Part shown: in pieces, positions 8,477 to 18,600 of the stretch | How the letters are laid out: every line of letters begins with the position of its first letter | How positions within the stretch are numbered: the stretch's first letter is position 1 | NCBI GenBank assembly: GCA_044374295.1 | Contig: JBILOU010000002.1 | Location: forward strand, 1-64,000 | Origin: CAIZGX01 sp044374295 | GTDB taxonomy: Bacteria > Bacteroidota > Bacteroidia > Flavobacteriales_D > Sanyastnellaceae | DNA length: 64,000 nucleotides | Direction: 5' to 3' | Position numbers and translations under genes: made by a program | Notes under the pieces: model-generated | What the model saw: only the letters and a program-made list of their open reading frames with translations | Database searches by the model: none | Told to the model about the DNA's origin: nothing

Positions 8477-9718
8477 TTAACTTAGGGCCTGAGCCAAGTC
8501 TGCAATAATATCCTCAGAGTTTTCAATTCCAACACTCAAACGAATCATTCCTTCTGTTATACCCATTCCAATTTTATCTTCATCTGGAACATCTGCATGT
8601 GTCATAGAAAACGGATGCTGCGCCAAGCTTTCGTTACTTCCTAAACTAACCGCCAACTTAATTAGCTTACAACTGTCTAGGACATGAAAAGCCTCTTCTT
8701 CACCACCGCGAACCGTGAAACCAATCATTGCACCTGGAGCCTTACATTGCTCTTTGTAAATAGCAATTTGCTGAGGTGAATTTGTTGGCAGTCCAGGGAA
8801 AAACACTTGTTCCACTTTCGGATGATTCAACAAAAACTCCACTACGTCAACGGCATTCTTCGTTTGCTGATCCATACGAATCTTCAAGGTCTCAATGCTT
8901 CGAGTAAGCAACCAAGCCGTGTAAGGCGCAATCATGTTTCCTAAAAACGTACGCAAGGTTTTAATAGCTGTAATGTGCTCTTGTTTTCCAACCGTAACAC
9001 CAGCAATCAAGTCACTGTGTCCGCTCAAATACTTCGTTGCGCTGTAACACACAACATCTGCACCCCACTCCATTGGCTTCTGCCAGATTGGGCCCATGTA
9101 GGTATTGTCTACCGCGTATAAAACTTTGTTCCCTGAGGTGGATTCAATCTTATTTCTAAATTCTTGAATGGCCTTTAAATCGAACAAATGGTTTGTCGGG
9201 TTTGCAGGTGTCTCTGTGAAAACCATTTTCACACGACCTAATTTATTTTCTGCAAGAAGACGATCATACAACTCATCTAATGAATCATTCGGTCCAAAAG
9301 ACTCCCATTGAATTCCAAAATCAATCAATACCTGATGAATGAAATGGTGAGTCCCTCCGTAGGTTGGATGACTACAAACTAAAATATCGCCTGGACGCAA
9401 ATACGCCAACATGGTTGTTGCAATGGCGCTCATGCCACTTTCGAATGTTGCTGCCTCATCAGCGCCTTCCCACAATGCCAAACGTTCTTCTAAAATTTGA
9501 AGATTCGGATTGTTCAATCTGCTGTAGATAAGACCTAGCTGCTCGCCTTCATTCATAGTGTCCTTGCCATAAGCCAAGGCGAAAAAGCGCTTGCCTTCTG
9601 CGGCTGTATTGAATACGAATGTTGAAGTTTGAAAGATAGGTGTTTTAACTGATCCTTCGCTCCATTTCGGATTGTAGCCGTGGCTCATCATCCATGACTC
9701 GGGGTGTTTCTTTTCCAT
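8477..9718 (-). CDS. Cys/Met metabolism PLP-dependent enzyme (methionine gamma-lyase / cystathionine gamma-synthase family)
   Basis: 413 residues, fold type I PLP enzyme. Visible signatures are YSRLNNPN near residue 65 (phosphate-binding Tyr and Arg of the family), ESGMSAIATTML (cofactor-binding), VDNTYMGP with the Asp that contacts PLP, and CYSATKYLSGHSD, whose Lys forms the Schiff base. These place it in the family of methionine gamma-lyase, cystathionine gamma-synthase and beta-lyase. Which reaction it performs cannot be told from sequence alone; the sequence looks closer to the 'methionine gamma-lyase-like' group. A divergent gene (BatA-type) starts 44 bases away, and a TATTTTCG box (one mismatch) lies four bases before the ATG. 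Confidence 0.9.
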   Translation of the reverse strand: MEKKHPESWMMSHGYNPKWSEGSVKTPIFQTSTFVFNTAAEGKRFFALAYGKDTMNEGEQLGLIYSRLNNPNLQILEERLALWEGADEAATFESGMSAIATTMLAYLRPGDILVCSHPTYGGTHHFIHQVLIDFGIQWESFGPNDSLDELYDRLLAENKLGRVKMVFTETPANPTNHLFDLKAIQEFRNKIESTSGNKVLYAVDNTYMGPIWQKPMEWGADVVCYSATKYLSGHSDLIAGVTVGKQEHITAIKTLRTFLGNMIAPYTAWLLTRSIETLKIRMDQQTKNAVDVVEFLLNHPKVEQVFFPGLPTNSPQQIAIYKEQCKAPGAMIGFTVRGGEEEAFHVLDSCKLIKLAVSLGSNESLAQHPFSMTHADVPDEDKIGMGITEGMIRLSVGIENSEDIIADLAQALS

Positions 9719-9752
9719 TTGACGAAAATACGAAATGTATGCGCTATCTTTG
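9718..9752 (+). promoter_or_regulatory. Promoter (-33 TTTG, -7 TATCTTTG) of the BatA-type gene
   Basis: TTTG at 9718-9721 and TATCTTTG at 9745-9752 are separated by 23 bases, within the range for Bacteroidota housekeeping promoters. The expected transcription start (about 9757) lies just before the ATG at 9762. Confidence 0.55.
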
Positions 9753-9761
9753 AGCCTCGAA

Positions 9762-11807
9762 ATGCGATTCGTACACCCCGAAATACTTTGGGCCCTTACT
9801 GCACTAGCCGTTCCGGTTCTTATTCACCTCTTTAATTTTCGTAGGTATAAGAAAATTGCCTTTTCAAATGTTTCCTTCCTAAAAGAAGTGAAATCGGAAA
9901 CAACCAAATCTTCTAAAATTCGTCACCTGCTCATTCTGCTCTGCAGATTGCTCGCCTTTGCTTCAATAATATTCGCCTTTGCTCAACCGTTCTTTCCGAC
10001 AGCCTTGAGCGAAAAAATGAATGGTGCACGCGCGGTGAGTGTATACGTAGACAACAGTCTTAGTATGCAAGGACAATTAGACGGTGTTTCGTTTTTAGAA
10101 TCCTCCAAACAAAAAGCAAGTGCTATTGTAAGTTCCTTCTCGAACAACGATCGCTTTCAGATTATCTCAAATAATTTCAAAGGAACTGACCAACGCCTTT
10201 TATCGAAAGACGAAGCTTTACAAACCATTCAAAGCATTTCATTCAGCCCTGAGACCAAACAACTCAGCGCTGTATTCGAGCGCCAGCGTGACCTACTTGG
10301 CAAATCTGCCGCTGATATTCGCCTTTATTATTGGATTTCAGACTTTCAACAAAGCACAAGCAACGTTCATGAAATTACAAATGCACAAAATGAATTTGTA
10401 ACAGCCATTCCTGCCGCATTCGAGACTCAGAAAAACATTAGCATCGACTCGATCTATTTCTCAACGCCACAGCGTATTCTGAATAATTCAGACACGCTTT
10501 TAGTTGTGATCCAAAACCACAGTGCTGAAGAAGTAAGCAACATACCATTAAGTGTAGAACTCGACGGAATTCAAAAAGCTGTAAGCAGCGTTACACTTGC
10601 AGCGCATGGAATAACGACCATTCCAGTAGCCTTTAGCACCACACAAACCGGATTCCATTATGGAAGTGTGCGCATAAACGACTTCCCGATTGTGTTCGAT
10701 GATGTTCACTATTTCGCCTATGCCATTTCCGACAAAATAAACGTTCTGAATATTGTTGGAAGTGAACAACAGAACATCGCTCAACTTTTTGCTGAAGACC
10801 CACAATACAATTTCAATTCTGTTAACGCTTCATCCATAACAAGTGAGGCTATTCAATCTTCGAATTTCGTCATTCTGCAAGGTGTTCAATCGCTATCACC
10901 ACAATTGATTGGGGATCTTTCCTCCTATCTTCAACAAGGCGGTAGTGTGTTTGTAATTCCTCACTCCGTGTCAGATTTGTTGACTTACAATAATTTCTTA
11001 GGAAGATGCAATGGCGTGCAGCTCGGACAAAAATCTAACACCGCACTTTCGGCAACCGCAGTGGATTTAAGCAATCCATTTTACAGTCCCGCTTTCGAAA
11101 AATTGCAGAACAATGCTTCATTCCCTTCCGCAACTTCGCATTTCCCACTGAACAATAGCAATCTCCAATCAGTTCCGCTCATTTCATTTCAAGACAACAC
11201 GCCGTTATTGGCGCTAACTCAGGTTGGAAAGGGTAGACTTTTCACATGTTCGGTTTCAACTTTAAAAACAGAGAGCACATTTCTTGCACACGCCTTGTTC
11301 CCTGTTAGTTTGCTTCGTGCAGCAGAGACAAGCGCCGATGCTCAACAATTGTACTACCAGTTAGGAAAAGAATCGTTCTTGACATTAAGCCACACGCCAG
11401 CAACGGCAGAAGGACTGTTTGAAATTAGCAGCACGAATAATTCCAAAACATTCATTGCACAATCGAGAAGCGTTGGCGGTTCAACAGAAGTATTTCTTCC
11501 GACTGAAATGAATGAATCAGGCTTCTTTGTTGTGAAAGAAAACGGTTCGAACCTCATGCCTGTTGCGATGAACTTCAACAACAGTGAAAGCACCACCGAG
11601 ATTCTTACTTCAGAAGAACTTACCAAACTTTCACAACAAGTTGGATTAACTGAATTCTCATTCAAAGAAGCGAATGCAGAAATGCTTCAATCTTTAGCAA
11701 CAGAATTGGGTGGTGGAATTTCTTTGTGGAAATACCTCATTTACGCTGCGCTATTGTTCCTTGCACTAGAAATTATTTTGATTAAAATTTGGAAGTCGAA
11801 AATATGA
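9762..11807 (+). CDS. BatA-type N-terminal membrane domain protein with vWA-like region
   Basis: About 681 residues from ATG 9762 (MRFVHPEILWAL); upstream ATG 9735 would precede the promoter box. The first 80 residues match the BatA (aerotolerance regulator N-terminal) domain: LTALAVPVLIHLFNFRRYKKIAFSNV with two membrane segments. A von Willebrand A-like region follows (VSVYVDNSLSMQG resembles a MIDAS DxSxS site, as DNSLS), then beta-rich sequence and a final membrane helix (LWKYLIYAALLFLALEIILI). It is an inner-membrane protein with its bulk outside. Bat proteins' exact role is not settled. Its stop overlaps the next start (ATGA), so the two genes are translationally coupled. Confidence 0.85.
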   Translation: MRFVHPEILWALTALAVPVLIHLFNFRRYKKIAFSNVSFLKEVKSETTKSSKIRHLLILLCRLLAFASIIFAFAQPFFPTALSEKMNGARAVSVYVDNSLSMQGQLDGVSFLESSKQKASAIVSSFSNNDRFQIISNNFKGTDQRLLSKDEALQTIQSISFSPETKQLSAVFERQRDLLGKSAADIRLYYWISDFQQSTSNVHEITNAQNEFVTAIPAAFETQKNISIDSIYFSTPQRILNNSDTLLVVIQNHSAEEVSNIPLSVELDGIQKAVSSVTLAAHGITTIPVAFSTTQTGFHYGSVRINDFPIVFDDVHYFAYAISDKINVLNIVGSEQQNIAQLFAEDPQYNFNSVNASSITSEAIQSSNFVILQGVQSLSPQLIGDLSSYLQQGGSVFVIPHSVSDLLTYNNFLGRCNGVQLGQKSNTALSATAVDLSNPFYSPAFEKLQNNASFPSATSHFPLNNSNLQSVPLISFQDNTPLLALTQVGKGRLFTCSVSTLKTESTFLAHALFPVSLLRAAETSADAQQLYYQLGKESFLTLSHTPATAEGLFEISSTNNSKTFIAQSRSVGGSTEVFLPTEMNESGFFVVKENGSNLMPVAMNFNNSESTTEILTSEELTKLSQQVGLTEFSFKEANAEMLQSLATELGGGISLWKYLIYAALLFLALEIILIKIWKSKI

Positions 11808-13042
11808 AAACACTTATTCAAAACGCCAAACTCTTCGCACCACTTTCGAAGCACCATTTGAAAATAATGGATGTTGAAATTACCAACGGTGTTATTTCGG
11901 CCATAGGAAAAAATCTTCCTGTTGGAAAATCAAAAGTTATTGCAGGAAAAGACCACCTGCTTTCAATCGCTTTCACTGATCTTCGCGCAAATTTCGGTGA
12001 GCCCGGATTTGAGCAAAACGAATCGTTACGCTCGGGAATAGCTGCAGCGAAAAAGGGCGGATACGCTCGCGTGTGCCTCATGCCTTCTCTCATGCCCGTG
12101 ACAGACAACCAAGGAGCCGTTCAATTCTTAACAAAACAAAATACAGACACTTTTCAAATTCTACCGTTAGGTTCTCTTTCAAAAGAAATGAAAGGGAAGC
12201 AGCTAACTGAATTTGCTGAACTTCAGAACGCAGGAGCGATTGGATTTACAGAAGATGAGCACGCTGTATCCACAGAACTCATGATGCGTGCATTGGAATA
12301 TTCGAAGCAAACAAACACGCGCATTTTCGTCGCGCCGAACGATTATTCGGTTCACCCAAAGGCACAAATGCACGAAGGAAAAACCAGCGTAAAAATGGGA
12401 TTGAAAGGAGCGAGCGAATTAAGCGAAACTCTTCGTATTCAAAGAGACCTGGCTTTATTGAAATACACCGGAGGAAGTCTTCACTTCTATAGCATCTCAA
12501 CAGCAAAAGGATTAGAGATGATTCGCAAAGCTAAGAAAGAGGAACTGCAAGTGACTTGCTCCATTGCAGCGCATCAACTTTCCTTCACACACGAAGACAT
12601 GATTGATTTCGACAGCAACAAGAAAGTATGGCCACCGTACAGAAGCAGTGCAGATAGAAAAGCGCTAATAAACGGATTGTTAGACGGAACGATCGATGCT
12701 GTTGAAAGTCAACATACACCCCTTGCAATCGAAAGCAAAGAATTGGAATTCGAGTATGCACACTTTGGAATAAGCGGTATAGAAATAGCTTTCCAAACCA
12801 TCTTCAGTGAAGTGGACAAAGAAATTCCGATTGAAACATTGCTAGAGAAATTCACGATAGGTGCTGAGTTCTCTGCCAACATACCTCCTATTCAAATGGA
12901 AGTTGGGGAACCCGCTCGCTTGATACTCATTTCAACCAAAAGAAAAACTTCGGTATCGAGCACACCATGGACTTCTCGAGGCAAGAACACACCATTCTTC
13001 AACTCTGAATTAAACGGTGCAGTTACTTCGCTAATCGATTAG
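11804..13042 (+). CDS. Dihydroorotase-like protein, predicted catalytically inactive
   Basis: 412 residues from ATG 11804, which overlaps the preceding stop as ATGA. It aligns by eye with type I dihydroorotases along its whole length (EPGFEQNESLRSG, MPVTDNQGAV, ISTAKGLEMIRKAK, VWPPYRSSADRKALINGLLDG). The catalytic machinery is gone: the DxHxHxREPG motif reads DLRANFGEPG, so both metal-binding His (positions 61 and 63) are Arg and Asn and the substrate Arg is Gly65; the TDHAP motif reads SQHTP, losing the catalytic Asp (Gln303). It should not hydrolyse dihydroorotate. Such pseudo-dihydroorotases can act as scaffolds for aspartate transcarbamoylase in other bacteria; here coupling to a BatA-type gene suggests a different role. 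Confidence 0.85.
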   Translation: MKTLIQNAKLFAPLSKHHLKIMDVEITNGVISAIGKNLPVGKSKVIAGKDHLLSIAFTDLRANFGEPGFEQNESLRSGIAAAKKGGYARVCLMPSLMPVTDNQGAVQFLTKQNTDTFQILPLGSLSKEMKGKQLTEFAELQNAGAIGFTEDEHAVSTELMMRALEYSKQTNTRIFVAPNDYSVHPKAQMHEGKTSVKMGLKGASELSETLRIQRDLALLKYTGGSLHFYSISTAKGLEMIRKAKKEELQVTCSIAAHQLSFTHEDMIDFDSNKKVWPPYRSSADRKALINGLLDGTIDAVESQHTPLAIESKELEFEYAHFGISGIEIAFQTIFSEVDKEIPIETLLEKFTIGAEFSANIPPIQMEVGEPARLILISTKRKTSVSSTPWTSRGKNTPFFNSELNGAVTSLID

Positions 13043-13356
13043 GCCTGTCCTTGAGGACCTCCGAAAGTCATTGGAAATTGTACGTCCGTTGACCCTTCCT
13101 TGATAACTCCATTCTGCACTTCGAATTTAGAAATGTTCTCTTGTAACGCTTTCATTAATCGCTTTGCATGCTGCGGAGTCATGATAATTCTCGACTGAAC
13201 TTTTGCTTTTGGAACATTCGGCATTACGCGAATGAAATCGAGAACGAATTCAGAGGTGCTGTGGGTGATTACTGCAAGATTCGAATAGGTCCCTTCCGCA
13301 ATGTTTTCTGTTAACTCAATGCTTATTGGCTGAGGAGCTTCGTTGTTATTTTCCAT
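13039..13356 (-). CDS. DUF3467 family protein
   Basis: 105 residues, matching the DUF3467 family common in Bacteroidota: ISIELTENIAEGTYSNLAVI, then FVLDFIRVMPN and VQSRIIMTPQHAKRLMKAL. It is cytoplasmic, with no signal peptide; function unknown. It is the last gene of the minus-strand run gap - membrane protein - yjjG - DUF3467, starting one base after yjjG ends. Its stop overlaps by four bases that of the convergent dihydroorotase-like gene. Confidence 0.88.
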   Translation of the reverse strand: MENNNEAPQPISIELTENIAEGTYSNLAVITHSTSEFVLDFIRVMPNVPKAKVQSRIIMTPQHAKRLMKALQENISKFEVQNGVIKEGSTDVQFPMTFGGPQGQA

Positions 13357-13357
13357 A

Positions 13358-14089
13358 TTAAATAATGTTTTTCAATTCGTCTAACGTATCAATGGTAAAG
13401 GTAGGAACATAGTTGTGACGTACAGATTTCCCGTCGTGCAATTCCGCCAAGCGTTTTTCCGTGGCCGTAAAAAACACCTGATCTATTCCAGCATTTCTTG
13501 CGCCCAAAATATCTGCATCCCAGTCATCGCCAATCATAAGTGCCTCTTCAGCTGTGCAATTCGCACGTTGAAGCGCTAAATCAAAAATAGCCTGATGCGG
13601 CTTGCGCACCCCCGCCTCTTCGCTGTATACAACAGTCGAAAAGTAATGTTCTATTTCTGCAGCTGCCATTTTAAATCCTTGCACTTCAATGAAACCGTTG
13701 GTTAAAATAACATGCGTGTACTTATCCTTAGACAATTCTAAAATTTCACGGGCTCCTTCAATGAGATGTGGAAGTCTCGGGCAAATAGCCAAAAATTCAG
13801 TCGCGAATAATTCTACAAAATCTAAATCATACTTCGCAGTTACTTCATTGAACAAATCAATGAAGCGCTTATTTCTCAGCTCTTCCTTAGCAATTTTCCC
13901 TTCACGATAAAGCGCCCAAACACGTTCGTTGTGCTTTGGGTAACATCTTAATAATTCATCTTGTGACGTATTTTGAAAATTGCTCGATTCGAATCGCTGA
14001 AAGAGTTGCTTCAACGCAATGGTCGTATTTCCATTTAAATCCCACAGGGTGCCATCTAAATCCCAAAGGATTACTTTATACTTTTTCAT
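13358..14089 (-). CDS. yjjG: YjjG-type HAD nucleotidase (noncanonical pyrimidine nucleotide phosphatase)
   Basis: 243 residues, HAD superfamily. Motif I is WDLDGTLWD (nucleophile Asp11, acid/base Asp13), motif II is HVILTNGF, motif III Lys lies around VRKPHQAIF, and motif IV is MIGDDWDADI. Length and the alpha-helical cap match the YjjG/YfnB group, which dephosphorylates nucleoside monophosphates, including modified pyrimidines, as house cleaning. Its start directly abuts the stop of the membrane-protein gene upstream. Substrate is inferred from the family. Confidence 0.88.
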   Translation of the reverse strand: MKKYKVILWDLDGTLWDLNGNTTIALKQLFQRFESSNFQNTSQDELLRCYPKHNERVWALYREGKIAKEELRNKRFIDLFNEVTAKYDLDFVELFATEFLAICPRLPHLIEGAREILELSKDKYTHVILTNGFIEVQGFKMAAAEIEHYFSTVVYSEEAGVRKPHQAIFDLALQRANCTAEEALMIGDDWDADILGARNAGIDQVFFTATEKRLAELHDGKSVRHNYVPTFTIDTLDELKNII

Positions 14090-14527
14090 TTAAAACCATT
14101 TGATGTAATAGGCCGCCGAAGAAAGAATGAACGACCAAATCATGAATCCACATATTAACCAAAGTGGCGTGAATCTGTTGTGCTTAAAAAATTTAGCGGC
14201 TAGAAGTGAAGTTATCGGAACCGAGATGATTGCCGAAATCGCTATGAAACCAATGAGTCCGAATTTGTTCTTGATGTAAACAATCCTCCTTCTGCCCTTT
14301 GTAAATATTGGCTTCGGCTTTTTCGACTTCAAGTGACTCGTCCATTTAAACAAGTAAGTTCCTCCGTAGTAAAACATAAGCACGCCTACTGCAGCTCCTG
14401 TTCCTGTGGTCAATACCACCTCTCCAAATTGAATGCTTTCTTTACCCGTTGCATAAATGGTAAAAGGCGTAATGACAAATTTCACTACAGCTAAAAAACC
14501 ATACAATATGAACTGGTAAAACTCCAT
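14090..14527 (-). CDS. Conserved-looking small membrane protein, function unknown
   Basis: 145 residues with about four predicted membrane helices: FILYGFLAVVKFVITPFTIY, a second from GAAVGVLMFYYGGTYLF, a third from FGLIGFIAISAIISVPITSLL and a fourth from PLWLICGFMIWSFILSSAAYYI. A basic cytoplasmic loop (KSKKPKPIFTKGRRR) divides the pairs. The 'IGFIAISAIISVPITSLLAA' part faintly recalls small export proteins of the COG2426 type, but I would not assign that. It is packed with no gap between the GAPDH and YjjG genes. Confidence 0.78.
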   Translation of the reverse strand: MEFYQFILYGFLAVVKFVITPFTIYATGKESIQFGEVVLTTGTGAAVGVLMFYYGGTYLFKWTSHLKSKKPKPIFTKGRRRIVYIKNKFGLIGFIAISAIISVPITSLLAAKFFKHNRFTPLWLICGFMIWSFILSSAAYYIKWF

Positions 14528-15520
14528 TTAGTGTTTCATTAATTTTTCGGCTGCATCTAAAAGTCTATTGCTATATCCCATTTCATTGTCGTACCAGCCA
14601 ACAACTTTAATCATGTAACCAATAACGGAAGTTAATTCAGCGTCTACAATACAACTGTGTTTATTTCCAACAATATCTCTTGAAACTAAGGGCTCGTGTG
14701 AAACTTTAAGAATACTTTGACGCGTATTCGCCCATGCCTCAAACAAGTCGTTCACTTCTTTTGCAGTTGTTTTACTTCGAACCATAAATGTTAAATCGGA
14801 AAGAGATCCGTTCGGAACCGGAACCCGAATTCCGCATCCTCCCAATCTTTCACTTAAATGCGGAAACACTTTCGTCAAGGCCCGTGCTGCCCCTGTTGTC
14901 GTAGGCACTATCGAAGCAACTGCTGCTCTAGCCCTGCGTAAATCCTTGTGTGGTGCATCGTGCAGCTTTTGGTCTCCGGTATAGGAATGGACCGTAGAAA
15001 TATAACAGCTCTCTACTCCGAATGCTTCATCAATAATCTGAATCATTGGCGCTGCATTGTTCGTTGTACATGAAGCGCATGAAATAATTTTCTGATCTAA
15101 GTCTATGTTATGATCATTCACGCCTACAATCCACATGGGCATTAAATCTTCGGATGGTGCAGATAACAGTACTCGTTTCGCGCCATTGCTTATGTGCTTT
15201 TCACACTGCGCTTCCGTCTTCATTGTCCCTGTGCATTCGAACACCAAATCAACACTCAACTCATTCCAAGGATAATCAGAAAGATTTTGCAAAAAAACAA
15301 TTTCCTTTCCACCAATGCGCGCAGTATTAGCGTCTATAACTTCTATTGGCATCTCAAAAATTCCCTGAGTCGAATCGTATTTCAGCAGATGCAACAAGGT
15401 TTGCATGTCTGCGAGATCATGAATAGCCACAACATCAATTTCATTGTGACGCAGAACTTCTTTGAGTAAGGTCCTACCTATCCGACCAAATCCGTTTATT
15501 GCAGTTCTATACTTGCTCAT
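14528..15520 (-). CDS. gap: Type I glyceraldehyde-3-phosphate dehydrogenase
   Basis: 330 residues. The NAD-binding Rossmann start INGFGRIGR is present, the catalytic Cys151 lies in SCASCTTN, and the phosphate-binding Thr/Arg region TTTGAARALTKVFP and C-terminal WYDNEMGYSNR are all conserved. It oxidises glyceraldehyde-3-phosphate to 1,3-bisphosphoglycerate in glycolysis, or the reverse in gluconeogenesis. The residues after the NAD site (IHDLADMQTLLHLLKYDS) are of the usual bacterial type; I did not decide between NAD and NADP preference. It heads a tightly packed operon with the membrane protein, yjjG and DUF3467. Confidence 0.96.
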   Translation of the reverse strand: MSKYRTAINGFGRIGRTLLKEVLRHNEIDVVAIHDLADMQTLLHLLKYDSTQGIFEMPIEVIDANTARIGGKEIVFLQNLSDYPWNELSVDLVFECTGTMKTEAQCEKHISNGAKRVLLSAPSEDLMPMWIVGVNDHNIDLDQKIISCASCTTNNAAPMIQIIDEAFGVESCYISTVHSYTGDQKLHDAPHKDLRRARAAVASIVPTTTGAARALTKVFPHLSERLGGCGIRVPVPNGSLSDLTFMVRSKTTAKEVNDLFEAWANTRQSILKVSHEPLVSRDIVGNKHSCIVDAELTSVIGYMIKVVGWYDNEMGYSNRLLDAAEKLMKH

Positions 15521-15580
15521 TTCCTTATCTCTGTTGCTTCTGACGAAAGTAAGTCATTATAGAGGAATTCCACATAAAAA

Positions 15581-15604
15581 AAAGAGGCCCAAAAGGGCCT
15601 CTTT
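15581..15604 (-). terminator. Intrinsic terminator after the giant T9SS protein gene
   Basis: A perfect 10-bp stem (15581-15590 with 15595-15604) with a four-base loop; on the minus strand it is followed by eight or so T. It lies 19 bases past the stop of the large secreted-protein gene. Confidence 0.92.
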
Positions 15605-15622
15605 TCAAATATTTAAGTAAGC

Positions 15623-18600
15623 TTACTGCTTAATGAATTTCGCTGTTCCACTCGCATTGCCCGCGAATGTTTTTACAACGTATGTTCCATTTGACAATGA
15701 CTCAACACCAAGGTCTATTCTGTGAGAACCTGGAGTCAATTGTCCAACATTTAGATTTTTCACCAACTGTCCGTTCACGTTATAAACCTGAACATACGCT
15801 TGGCTTACTGTAGAAGTAACATTCAAGTTAACGAATGCTGTGTTGGTTGTTGGATTTGGATATACCGACAAGCTAACATCGTTTCCGTCTTGACCAGCAG
15901 AATTGTTTTCAGCTACGTTAACAGAGAAGAAATCATCGCTGCGGAAGATTCCACGTCCGTGAGTACCCGCGTAAATAACACCGTAGTTCTCAGGGTTCAT
16001 GTATGGACGTTGACCAACTTGCTGTTGACGAAGATCGAATACAGGAACATAAGCCAATGAACCTACACTTGCACCAGCAGATGGTTCTGCAGGAACTGAA
16101 GTAGAAACTCCAGAACTGTGTGTCCAAGTTGTTCCTCCATCGTTAGTTGCCCAAACACCATACTCCGTTCCAACTACGATTGTGTTTCCTGAAGGATCAC
16201 TAACATCAATTATTGAGGAGAAAATTGGCATCTTATTAAGAGGAGATGTATTCAACCAAATATTCGTAAATGTTGGTGTAGTTGCTGTTGCATTAAAGGT
16301 TTCTCTAACCTTTCCACTTGCAACGCTGCCGTATCCACCAACTGTGAACACAAGGTGATCTGGGTTATTCGGGTCACAAGCTATACTTGTAATTGTACCT
16401 CCCGCATTAGTTATTAAAGTTGTAGTAGTCAAATTCGAAATATCATCTACACTCCAAACTTGATTGAATCCAGATACACGATACAATGAACCACTCCAAC
16501 TGCTATAGTATAGCGTGTTTCCATCTTTCGAGAATTCATAAGCTTTCACACCTGATCCAGGAGCATTGCCTATTTTCCACCAATCAGGAGTTGTATTGAA
16601 GTTTAATGCTTGACGCGTCATCCACAATCCTTCTGTACCGAAGAAACCAGTTACGAAAATAGAAGTAAACTTGTCTTGCACTTGCCATTTCTCACGAACA
16701 TTCTCTAATTGGTCAGCCTCGTAGTAGTACCATGTTGTAGTTGTGCATTGAATGTCTAAAACAGGAACAGTTGTAAAAGTTGTATCTACTCCAACAACCA
16801 CCAATGAACTGTCGCTCACGACAATTTCTGCACCTGTAATTGGATTGATAATCGTATCAGACCAATAGATCGTAACCGTCTGTTCAATAATCTGATCAAT
16901 CACTTCATTGTAACCAATAATAGTTGTATCACAAATAGTAGAGTCAATTGTTGATGTCAACGCTTGCGGCTCTAACCAAGAATAGTTCGGATCTACAGTA
17001 AGCGGAGTAGTTGAGTAAACAGCTGGACGATTCAAAACCTCCCAGAAGTTAAGCGTATCTCCTACAGGGAATCTGTAAGGGAAAGGCAAAGTCATGTTTT
17101 GTGTATACAAAGTTGTATCTAACCAAGTTGTATCTGTTCCGTTTACAGAAGAGAATAAGTCGAAATTACGGTTGTTCACTAACCATACAAATTGCTGAGA
17201 ATTTTCGTCGTTGGTGTTTTCAAACAAACGAAGCGTTGTGTAAAAAGATCCAGCCTCTCCGTCGTCGCCAATAGCTGCAATAACTTCATCGTCGTAAAAT
17301 CCTCCACCAGAACCTTGTGCGTTGAAACGACTAATTGCTCCGTAGTATACAGACGAGAAAGCAACGTTTACGCCAGGAACTGTAACATTTGAAATTTCAC
17401 AATCGAAACCGTCACCACCGCCAACGGATACACCTTGCTGCCAAGTAATGGTATTGAAATTAGAATTACCCAATCCAGGAATCAAAATTGTTCCGTTGTC
17501 TTGAGCACCACCCATTGCAGGATAACCACCACCGTGAGCAATTCCATAAAATTGAGTTACGTTGTAACCTCTGTTCATTGTAATGAAAGAATTACCTCCG
17601 TCGATTGATTTAGCAACACCACCATCAGTTCCAATATACCAATCACCGTTTGGAGCTATTTCAAAAGTTTGAACGTCACTGTGCACATAGTACTGAGAAC
17701 TACCAAAATCGAAGTTGGCAGCGATTTGCTCAGGTTGAGTGTTTGCACCTGCCTTCCAAAGTGTAACACCACCAACCCAACATACTCCAGGATCACCCGG
17801 TTTAACAGCCAAGGCTAAATCATAGTAGGCCTGACCATTGTCTCCGAAAACAGAGTAAACATTATCAATTCCAGTAGGCCATTTAACTGACCAAGAATCA
17901 CCTTTATCAGCCGTGTAATAAACTCCACCCATAACTCCACCCTGAGCATACAAGACATACGCAACATTGGAATCATCGCGAGAAATTGAAATGCGTGTAC
18001 GTTGTTTGTTGCTCATTCCTGAAGAAGTACCAACTTGTGAAAAGCTAGCACCGCCATCTAATGAACGGTAAATACGTCCGTTAGAAACCCCAACATAACA
18101 AACAGTTCCGTCAGTAGACCATTCAACGTCATGTCCGCCAGTATTCGGAATACCAGAAACACTCATATTCGGAGCAGTCATCCCAGGTTCCCAATATCCA
18201 ACTCCATCAGCACCTGCAATCCAGATTCTTCCTGGGATGTTCGCATCTGCGTTTACATCATTTATGTAAGACCAGTTATCGCCACTTGCAAATTCTGTTG
18301 GATCAGTACCCGGCACTAATTCCCAAGAAGCCCCTTGGTCAGTAGAGCGGTACATACCGCAACCAATAGATCCACTGGAACCGCTTCCGTCGAAACCTGA
18401 TTCAAACTGAGATCCAGTTCCGATGTATATTGCTCCATCCCCAGTGGCGTCAATTGAACTAATCGACATAACCTTTCCGAAAGCATCTAAAGACTCAACT
18501 CGAGACCAGTTATTACCTCCGTTGGTTGATTTGTAAAGTCCACCGGTCACAGAACCCGCGAAAATCACATCGTTCGTGTAGGCAAGAATAGCACGAGTAC

